DNA of 64,000 nucleotides from Rhizodiscina lignyota (lineage: Eukaryota > Ascomycota > Dothideomycetes > Aulographales > Rhizodiscinaceae). This document shows, piece by piece, positions 56,127 to 64,000 of the stretch. The notes under the pieces are model-generated. The model did no database searches, had not been told where the DNA came from, and saw nothing but the letters and a program-made list of their open reading frames with translations. The first letter of the stretch is position 1; each line of letters starts with the position of its first letter. The DNA is taken from positions 310,001 to 374,000 of the forward strand of contig ML978137.1 in NCBI GenBank assembly GCA_010015805.1, read 5' to 3'. The translations under genes were made by a program, and so were the position numbers.

Positions 56127-57411
56127 GTTCAGTTCCGCAGAGTGTAACGACAGGAATGATGTTGAGATTGTTGGAGCTTAGCGCTGCAATGGAACGACGA
56201 ATGATATAATGCAGCTATCAGATGCTCGAATAAGTATGCTGAGACCAAACGGACGGATCCTGCTTGAATTGTCTGCAGTCCCACACTCTCCAGGCTACAG
56301 CTTCTAGATTTTCAAAGACATTCATTTGAATGGGAGCACAAGGAGCTTAATATGGCAGTCCCTACCACGTAACTTCTCATCTGAGCTCAATTTCAGGCCC
56401 TAAGCGAAGCCAGTTACTTTTTGAGAGGTGCAGAGAACGTTTGGCCCTTCCGGCTCCATGGTTCACATTATGCCAACCCAAATGCGGCCGTGCAGACTGC
56501 AAAGTGCTTCGGCAGAGCCAAAGTTGGACTGGGGTTCGATGCAAGATCTGTCTCTCCGCAGCGAATAATCTGGATCGAATCGATTATCGATCTACGCAGG
56601 CCCTCGAGGACGGGAGAGGTCCAAGCACGAGCCATAATGCTCCATTGCGGCTGTGAGTGAGGACAAAGAGAAATGTGATGGGAATGCTCTCCATGTTGCA
56701 GACTTTATGCGCACAGTGGACTATTGACGTACCTCTCCACCACTAGCAGCATATTTCAGCCACACTTGCAGCGGTGTGAAGCATCCCGGGAATCTTGAAA
56801 TTTGCATCTTCATTTTATTTTTTCCAATCTGACGTGCGGGGCTTTTACAGGCACTTGCAGGTGTCAACCTGGAAGGCCCGAAGCTGCATGTCTGAAGTGA
56901 AGCGCCACTAGACACTGCCCGTTAACCTGCTTCATAGTTAATACCTGCACCATGTTCCCCGGCGCGGGACGTCAGGCCTTGGTGCAGAGCCGAGCCTTTC
57001 TCGCCCCTTATACGCTGGAAGCTCTGCACATATGGTCCGACACCATCGTCGAATGGATTTCTCGTGTGCTTGAACAAACGTGTTGCTGCCTACGACGGCA
57101 ACTGTCATTTGTGTAACATAAATCCAGAAGGCCGTCGAATTATCTTTTGCGACATGGCTACCAATGACTAAATCCGTGCAACGTAGGTGTGCCTTCCATA
57201 GGACGACCAGAAGGCTATCGCAAATCTGCACTTATTCAGGAGAGGAAATGTTTCCTCCACACATGAAAAACCACTGATCTTGCGGAAGTTCCCAGACAAT
57301 CAAAGCCATGCTTTCCAAGCGAAGGCGGACATGTCGTCCACTCCCCGGAGCGAAGCTGAACTCAGGGAGCACGTGGCATGGATTCAAACTCGAGTCAGTA
57401 AGCCGTTTGCC
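56127..57411. other. Spacer upstream of the RRM gene
   Basis: Promoter of the RRM gene and 3' flank of the WD40 gene. Short open frames near 56.4 kb and 57.0 kb have no support. Confidence 0.5.
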
Positions 57412-58937
57412 TTACTCAACCTGCTTCCACACAATCAGACGCTGATCGAAGCCACCAGATACGAGCCATTCGTTTCCTCCCCCAGCTTGCTGACCGCTCA
57501 CCATTCCCGCCCACAAGCATCGGATCTTGGATCCTGATTCATGAGACTCAAGTTTGGTCACGATCTTGCCACTGGCTGAGTCAATGCCACGAATAACGCC
57601 ATCGTCGCCACTGACCCACACTCCACTGCCGTCTGGACGCCAAACAACAACAGGAGTGGAGTACTGAGTCTGTGGGGCCATCGCGTTACAACTTATGAGA
57701 ATCGCTGCCTCCTCCCTATTTTGTCGAGCAAGTTCCGCCCTTGCTCGGGAGGTCACATCCATTGTGGAGCTCTCTGTATTTTCTCCTACAGAAGAAACAG
57801 CCAAACTTGACTCTCCAGATGCCCAAGATTGAACGGCAGTTGCGGCGTCTTTTGTTGGAAATAACAGACGAACAATCAGCACTTTCATGTGCGGCATCGA
57901 GGATGTGGCGACAGCGATGAGACTAGGGTCAGCTGGACAAAGAGCCATATCGGCGGGAGTAAAGGAAACCCAGGATAATGCATGTGGCGCAAGATTCTGC
58001 CTCCCAAGCAGCTCCAAGTCGCACACCGCACCCGGGGAATTACCAATATCAGGAAGGCGGTAGTAGTGAATGAAGGTAGAGTCCCTGCGAGACACCAACA
58101 GCACTGGTCGCGTATTCTCCGCGGACAACACAAATAGAACTGCCTCCGGATTGGACAGAAGCGAGATTCTCCCCACAGGACTACCTAGAGATGGCGAAGC
58201 ATGATCCTGGCGTAGCCAATAGACAAAGACTGTTGCGTCCCAACCAGCGGTTGCAACCCACGCGCCATCGGAAGTTTCATAGGTCGCGACACGAACAACG
58301 TACTTGCGATGATCTTTTCGCTTGTCTAATACTGCTCTGCTCTGCGTTTCTGACAATACGATGTTTCCGGCCATGTCCCCATGGAGGAGATAACGGGAAG
58401 ACTGAGCGACGGAGAGGACCGGGGCCTCATTGTTACGAGAAGTGTCCAGAGTCTCTAGCGTCGCAGGGTCGGAAATGTTGACACTTCGATCCGCGGCACT
58501 AGACCAGAGAACGTCGTTGCGCGAGCCATCGGCATGTATCCGTGCGATTACTGCAGCATTGAGGATATTCGAGCTGGTTGGAAGCGAAACAGCTGTGGGC
58601 ACAGCAGGTGCTAATCCCTTGTTAGTGGCCGGTGAGCCGTGCCGACGAGAAACATACCAGGCTGCCGCCACCCTTTCGTATCGTTCGTGGCAAGCTTTTC
58701 GAAGTCGGCGGATATGTCGAAGGCCCTCTTTTCTTGCAGTAACTTCTCCAGAGTTAAACCATCCTTTGATGTTGTGCCGGCATCTGGCGGCAGTCCTGCT
58801 TCAGACAAGAATGACTTCAATGTCTGCAACCTCATTAGCGAACGGAATCTGCATGACGCATTTGGGATGAGTTGCACCTCAGCATAGTCGTTCGCCCTCA
58901 GGAATTGGGCGATAAGTATCTTCTCATCATCTGCCAT
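57412..58937 (-). CDS. LisH-like / WD40-repeat protein
   Basis: Two exons (58658-58937 and 57412-58610) around a 47-nt intron (GTATGT donor, CACTAAC branch, TTAG acceptor); 492 residues. The first 30 residues (ILIAQFLRANDYAEVQL) read like a LisH-type dimerisation helix pair. Beta-propeller strands follow with recognisable repeat ends: DVLWSSAADRSVNISD, YVVRVATYETSDGAWVATAG with WDATVFVYWL, TPVVVWRPDGSGVWVSGDDG, and the final NEWLVSGGFDQRLIVWKQVE. The blades are degenerate, typical of divergent fungal WD40 proteins. It is probably a scaffold in the nucleus or cytoplasm; no specific complex can be named. It is divergent from the SDR gene. Confidence 0.88.
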
Positions 58938-59774
58938 GCTCGGAGAATAAGCCGGCTAGGTCTCCTCTGTATCTCGTGGCAAACAATGAAAGATAGAGCA
59001 GATTGATGAAGATATCCTGTCGGCTGTGGTTGATGTACCAGTTTATACTGTCGTCTCCGATGTTCCAAAAATATCTCACATTGCACGTGACCGATCCAAG
59101 CTCACGATGTTAAAGGCGCAGGTTCACGCGTTGAATTGGCTGCGAATGAGGATTGTACGGCCTGGAATTCAAGTTATAAGTATACCTAGATAAAGTCATT
59201 CTGGAATGGTTCTATTTGCACGGTTTATTATGAAATAAATGAAAACAGCATTGACCCACTGGACACTTTAACTACACCCCTGATACCAAACCCCAACACC
59301 AACATCAACTCATGGTCGGAATCAGAATGATATTTTATAAAAGATTTGCAAGTTACCATTCAATTCTGGTATCTGATGAGTAACATGACAACAGGCCACG
59401 TAACTAAAGATACTAGTTCCAGTCTTTTGATTAAGGTGACTCCTACTCTCAGTTCACCAGTAACTGAACAGTTCAAGGAGTCGTTGCTCTCGGTCGAGCA
59501 GTCGAGCACTTCGAGATTATGGGCCCAACTATCTTAGGGTTTTTCCGATGGAAAGTCTGCCCAAGATACGATGGAGTATTAGCTGGGCTGGTGTGACACT
59601 GTAACTACCCGACTCTGTCACACAACCCGTGTTCCACTGCAAGAGGCGGCCGCCGATTTGGAATGAGCGTATCGTGCCAATGATCAATCGGGATTCTTCG
59701 GGTTTCCATTTGCGTTGATGACGCTGGTAACCTCAAGGAAAGAAATAATTGTTGTGGTCTAACGTCAACATTCA
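58938..59774. other. Divergent spacer, WD40 and SDR genes
   Basis: Two promoters. The middle (59.16-59.45 kb) is AT-rich. No gene or structured element recognised. Confidence 0.5.
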
Positions 59775-60873
59775 ATGGTTTCTAAACAGAAAGTGGCACT
59801 GGTAACTGGCGGAGGTCTGAATCAATTATGATGTGTGCGTCACAAGGATTCTAATTTGAGTCTCACAGCGTCTGGGATGGGCCTTGGAGTTGTCGAACGC
59901 TTGATTCAACTCGGATGGAACGTCACGATCCTCGATTTCAATCCTAAGAATGGAAAGGAGGTTGAACAGAGATTCGCGCCCCAGCTCCAGTACGTCAAGG
60001 GCAATGTAGTCAACTACGAAGACCAGGCAAATTGCTTTGTTCAGTCATGGGAGAGATGGGGAAGGCTTGATCTAGGTTGGACACCACTGTCACAACAACC
60101 AGTTCTTCCACAAGGCTGACGATACATAGTTTTTGCAAGCGCGGTATCTCCATCTCGTTCCACGTACGTGGCCGACTTCTAATCCGAAGAGCCGATTATC
60201 ACAGGGTATCGGGGAGCGAAGCAACTTCTACGCTCCAGCAGAAGAGAATCCAGATGGCTCGCCCAAGAAGCCTGATACGCTCGTGATGGACGTTTGCCTA
60301 CAAGGCATTGTCTGGACCGCCTATCTAGCGCTGCATTACTTCCGTAAGAACGAGTCGAAGGCAGGGAAGCTGGTGTTCAACAGCAGCCTGTCGGGCTTAT
60401 ACCCGACTCCCGCGATGCCTCTGTACTCAGCGTCCAAGAGCGGAGTCAGTATCCCGATCCTGCGCCTTGCCTGTCTGTTAACGTGGCCCATGCAGGTCGT
60501 TGCCCTGGCAAGGTCACTTGGGATGAGGCTCAAAGAGCTCGGAGAACCGATCACCGTTAATGCCATCTGCCCAGGCTGTGTGCCAACGCCGCTGGTTCCG
60601 CAGGCACTGGTGGATGCACTCCCTGGCGAGCACTTGACGCCGATGCCGACCATAGTGAAAGCCGTGGAAGGATTTATTGATGACGAGTCTTTGAGAGGAC
60701 AGGTTGCTGAATGCAGTGCTCATGATGTCATCTTTCGTCAAATACTGCCGTATGGAAATGAGGCGTCTAAGTTTGTCACGGAAGGATGGTACACGATGCC
60801 GATGGACTATTCAGCTATAATGCAGTGGAGGGAGGTTAAAATTGCGGAACTGGAAGAACTGCTGCGGTCGTGA
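59775..60873 (+). CDS. Short-chain dehydrogenase/reductase (classical SDR)
   Basis: Five exons: 59775-59814, 59869-60075, 60130-60143, 60205-60444 and 60496-60873; introns 54, 54, 61 and 51 nt; 292 residues. The TGGASGMGLG cofactor motif is formed across the first junction. WNVTILDFN has Asp at the end of strand 2, favouring NAD over NADP. DLVFASAG is formed over two junctions, LVFNSSLSGLY supplies the catalytic Ser, YSASKSG gives the YxxxK pair, and ITVNAICPGCVPTPL the substrate loop. The third exon is only 14 nt. Of the SDRs, 15-hydroxyprostaglandin dehydrogenase-like fungal enzymes seem closest; the substrate is unknown. Probably cytosolic. Confidence 0.92.
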
Positions 60874-61018
60874 TCTAGATGTGAACTCTTACTTTCCACC
60901 CTTGTTGCGTTAAAAAAATAAAATTGATTGCAATCCTTGTTGAGTGTGGAAATGCTCTATTCCTGAGCAAATTCCTAAGAAACTCCCAACTCCTACCGAT
61001 CCATGTCCTAGAGAGGCT

Positions 61019-62546
61019 TCATCTTCTCTTTACCGCGGTCCCGTTTCCGTTTGCTTTGCTTGAGCTGTCACCATGGTCATGGGCGTGGTTGTGCTCATGC
61101 TCTTCTTCCGGTTCTGGGCTCGATCGAGCACTAACGCTGGGAGAGATGAACTCATTCATGAACTCAGGCTCAGCATCGCCAGGTACAAACCGGATCCGTA
61201 CTCTTCTTGCACCGCGTACCTTCGCGCCGATTCTTTCGCGGACAGCTTGCTCGACTGGCTGCAACTCGGAAACCGTCCACTGGGCAGGAACCTTGAGCTC
61301 GATTTCCATTAAATATGTTTGTCCTGCCTTGACGCCCTGAATGCTGCCAACTTGGACATGGTGGTCCGCGCTTGCAGCAATCAAAGCTTTCGATGCGGCG
61401 CCATGGACCTTGGCTTTGACTTCGTCGTCCATTCCAGCATCTGCCAGTTCGTTCAGGGCTGCCCTAGTATTTCCCCATCCGGTTCGAACAACGAGCCATG
61501 TAATAAGCAGACCGCCTATTGAATCTGCACCGTGGAAAGCAGGGAAGATGTTTGAGATACCAATCGACACCATGGCGGCAATGCTGGTCATAGAATCAAC
61601 GCGGTGATGGACCGCATTGGACTCCAAGACGGACGACTTCCGTTCTTTTGCCACTTTGAGAGCTGCGTATGTCTCGTGAGCACGTCTATTTCTTCCAAAA
61701 CGCAAGGTGCTACTCACTCGCTCTATACAACCACTCTTTGATCAGTATTGAAGCCCCTGCGAGCCAAGCTGCGCCCATGCCCGGAATGTGGTGACTGTGT
61801 CCATGAGAGTGCCCAAAGATGCCTAGAGACTCCATTGCCTCAGCAGCCACAGGGAGGTATATGCGACAGAGATCCATTATGGCTGACCAGCCCATGAGTA
61901 CGCCTCCGAGCAGCAGAATGCTGCTGACTCCTAGCGATCCCAAACTTTCTACTTTGCCGTATCCGAATGGGAACTTCGGAGTGGGTGGTTTGAGCGCCCA
62001 TGAGATGGTGGCAAGCGTCATGAAGTCGCTGACGAGGTCTGTTAAGGAGTGTACTGCATCGGCTAGGAGTGCTGTGGTCGCGTGGTCAGTTATTGTTCCA
62101 ATGATGGCCATCAGGGGCTACCGCAGCGCACCTTGACTATGAAAGACATAACCGCCAACGCCTTTCCCAACGGCCATTCCAAGGTTAACATAAAGACCGA
62201 TGCGGGTGATTCGCACACCCGCATCGTTCTTGTTGGTGGATGTGAGATAGACATTGTCCTGGTGGCTGTGGTGCGAATGGTGGGAGTGGCTCGAGTGCGT
62301 CCGGGTGAGCGGAGGGCCTAAACTCGCGGGATCCATAGTGACAGGCAGATGCTGTTGCTTGTTGAAGATGAAAGGAGAGAAGTTATGGCGTGGAGGAGCG
62401 GTAGGGCGGGGGGATCGATCCCTGAGTTGAGACGGTGTCCATAGCACGCGTGTGGTCTTACAGGGCTGAACAACGCCTTTTAGGCCAATGCTATTGGTGA
62501 AGCCACGTAACAAAGAGGCCTGCCCATTGCATTGTCGCAAGAGCAT
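61019..62546 (-). CDS. Cation diffusion facilitator, mitochondrial MMT-like
   Basis: Three exons: 62132-62546, 61718-62071 and 61019-61662; introns 60 and 55 nt; 470 residues. LADAVHSLTDLVSDF and NAVHHRVDSMTS hold the paired HxxxD metal sites expected in TM2 and TM5 of CDF transporters. His-rich stretches lie before TM1 (THSSHSHHSHHSHQD), in the loop (GHSHGHSHH) and at the C-terminus (EHEHNHAHDHGD). The cytoplasmic dimerisation domain follows TM6. From the ATG at 62546 the first 70 residues are Arg-rich with a single acidic residue (MLLRQCNGQASLLRGFTNSI...), a good mitochondrial presequence. Yeast Mmt1/Mmt2 are mitochondrial iron exporters of this family. A shorter start at 62336 (MDPASLG) would lose it. 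Confidence 0.92.
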
Positions 62547-63892
62547 GAAGAGGTCGGATGCAGAGCACGACGTCACGAGCCAAATGCCGACGTGAGCATC
62601 AAGGGCGGCGCGTTCGAGGAAGAGCAGGCTTCCCAGAAATTTGGGAGAGTTCGCGCGTCACTCATCCATGAAGCCAGCTAGACCTCTCCCGCTCCTTCTC
62701 CACCCAATTGCATTTCGGCGCCGTTTGCAGCGCATGCAAAACTCTCCGCCAAATTCCACTCCAGAGATGCTACGAAGCACATCAATGGGCCTCGAAAACC
62801 TGGCCGCAGACCAATGGCTTTGCGCGTCCACGGTCTTTTTGAGAAGATTAAGGGCAATTTCTGCCCGAAGCAGCTGGATGGCGCGCCTGGCCGCATAGAT
62901 CTGACCATTCTGGGGGATCGCCACGCCCTTAATCTCTATTTCAACCGGGCTTCAAGCCACTATCGCCGTTTGCAGTCCATTTAGCGGTTGTTACAGTATC
63001 AAGCGAAAGAGCAGAGCAGCCACAGGCCCCTTAATAGACCTCAGAATGGGGAGGACCCATCAACTAAGCGCCGGCCTCCTGCGACCAACACCAGCCCTAC
63101 ATCTGCTAGACGCGAACAGCTCACCACTGGCCCACTCCACGACCACAAGCGATTACGCCCAGCACAACCAACCTCGAAAAAACGCCTCTCGTAGGCGCCT
63201 GGTAGTCTCCCATGCTGCCCTCGAATCCGCCTTGACTCGGCTAAAGCCACCCTCGAGCACCTGTTCTCTCCGGCTGGCCTATCCATTCGGCCCCCTCCAC
63301 AGTCTTCATTGTTGCCATGAGCAGACGCGCCTGCGCAGGCCTTCATTTCGTTTCAGGATCGGCGACTTTGAGCAGCCGTCGACTGTCACCATTGTCTTCT
63401 CCTCAGTAGCCGCGGCGTCTAGGGAAACTGGCATCTGTTTCATGCATCCGTACCACCACTGTGCATTGGACACTTGTACCTGACGGGCCGTGCCTCCCAC
63501 TCTGCTTGCCTTTAACGTCCTCTTAAAATGAGGCACAGCAGCAGAGTCTGATATATAGATGGTGTGGAGCGTTGTGGTATCCAGCCTGTCAGATTTTTGC
63601 TCACAGGCGCGTGAAACATCTCAAAACGCCTTTACTGCTCTTACCTCTCCTATATTGCTTCATATCCATTATCTCTTGTTTGAAGTTCGATCATTTGTCT
63701 ATTAGCGAGAGTGTCGCCTCTAATATCTCGATACACTAATCATAATTGACCACCCCCTTGGCCTCTCCTTTTCCCCGCATACGCCTTCCAGTCCTCCCCT
63801 TTCACTTGCATTCCTCACGATCTCAGCGACAACCACCAAAGCTGGATCTCAGCATCCTGCTTCTGTCGAGGCCTCATTCGTCCAGTTGGGAC
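62547..63892. other. Right-edge intergenic region
   Basis: Promoter of the CDF gene and, further right, a pyrimidine-rich leader with a TATATA word near 63551 and CT-rich stretches from 63.6 kb. The open frames here are low-complexity and unsupported. Confidence 0.45.
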
Positions 63893-64000
63893 ATGCCCAA
63901 GGAACTCAGGGCAGCCTCCTACATGCAGCGAGCAGCTCCAGTCGTTCTCCCGTCCGATTACACGCCGTCCTCCCGATCATCATCAGCATGGACGGCAGAG
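63893..64000 (+). CDS. Possible 5' end of a gene cut by the window edge
   Basis: From the ATG at 63893 the frame is open to the last base (36 codons: MPKELRAASYMQRAA, then Ser/Pro-rich PSDYTPSSRSSSAW). The preceding 300 bases are CT-rich like a fungal leader. A second in-frame ATG lies at 63923. Too little is present to name a product. Confidence 0.4.
   Translation, partial: MPKELRAASYMQRAAPVVLPSDYTPSSRSSSAWTAE

Overview
The window looks like nuclear DNA of a filamentous ascomycete (Pezizomycotina), most likely a Dothideomycete. The signs are spliceosomal introns of mostly 47-72 nt with GTNNGT donors and CTAAC/CTGAC-like branch sites, a HET-domain gene, a fungal twelve-knuckle CCHC protein of the CnjB/GIS2 type, a very large separase, and fungal sugar-transporter, MARVEL and lipase families. 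The placement is inferred from family content only. I see no rRNA, no convincing tRNA, no CRISPR array and no intact mobile element.

Layout. 1-7.4 kb: a 1811-residue low-complexity fungal scaffold-like protein behind a 5'UTR intron. 7.4-13.9 kb: a 6.4-kb stretch with no believable gene, leading into a C2H2 transcription factor (13.9-16.5 kb). That factor's conserved C-terminal block lies in frame beyond a TGA in the context TGA-CAA-TTA. 17.3-19.2 kb: HAS1 DEAD-box helicase (-). 19.6-21.6 kb: HET-domain gene (+), convergent with a seven-exon sugar transporter (-). 24.7-30.5 kb: the zinc-knuckle protein, a SAM methyltransferase, PDH protein X, and a divergently transcribed mitochondrial membrane protein. 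31-41.6 kb: a small unknown ORF, an Asp-nucleophile alpha/beta hydrolase resembling haloacetate dehalogenases, a 2EXR/F-box-like protein, a single-pass Cys-rich surface protein, a monoglyceride-lipase-like hydrolase ending in SKL, an OXNAD-type reductase, and a four-TM protein. 42-48.8 kb: separase. 49.8-52.8 kb: a MARVEL protein and xylulokinase. 54.9-62.5 kb: an RRM protein, a LisH/WD40 protein, a short-chain dehydrogenase with a 14-nt exon, and a mitochondrial-type cation diffusion facilitator. The right edge may cut the start of another gene.

Most genes are housekeeping and unrelated; this is not a biosynthetic cluster. Several encode organelle proteins: PDH protein X, the mitochondrial membrane protein, OXNAD and the CDF carrier in mitochondria, and the SKL hydrolase probably in peroxisomes. 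Two head-to-head pairs share short promoters (PDX1 with the gene at 29456; the lipase with OXNAD). Exon joins were derived by hand from splice motifs and reading frame; every spliced CDS given without a caveat sums to a multiple of three.

The most interesting signals are the candidate stop-codon readthrough in the transcription factor, the peroxisomal-type lipase, the tandem-acceptor and in-frame introns that could change protein ends, and a 50-bp sequence present twice in inverted orientation at 19.4 and 32.0 kb.
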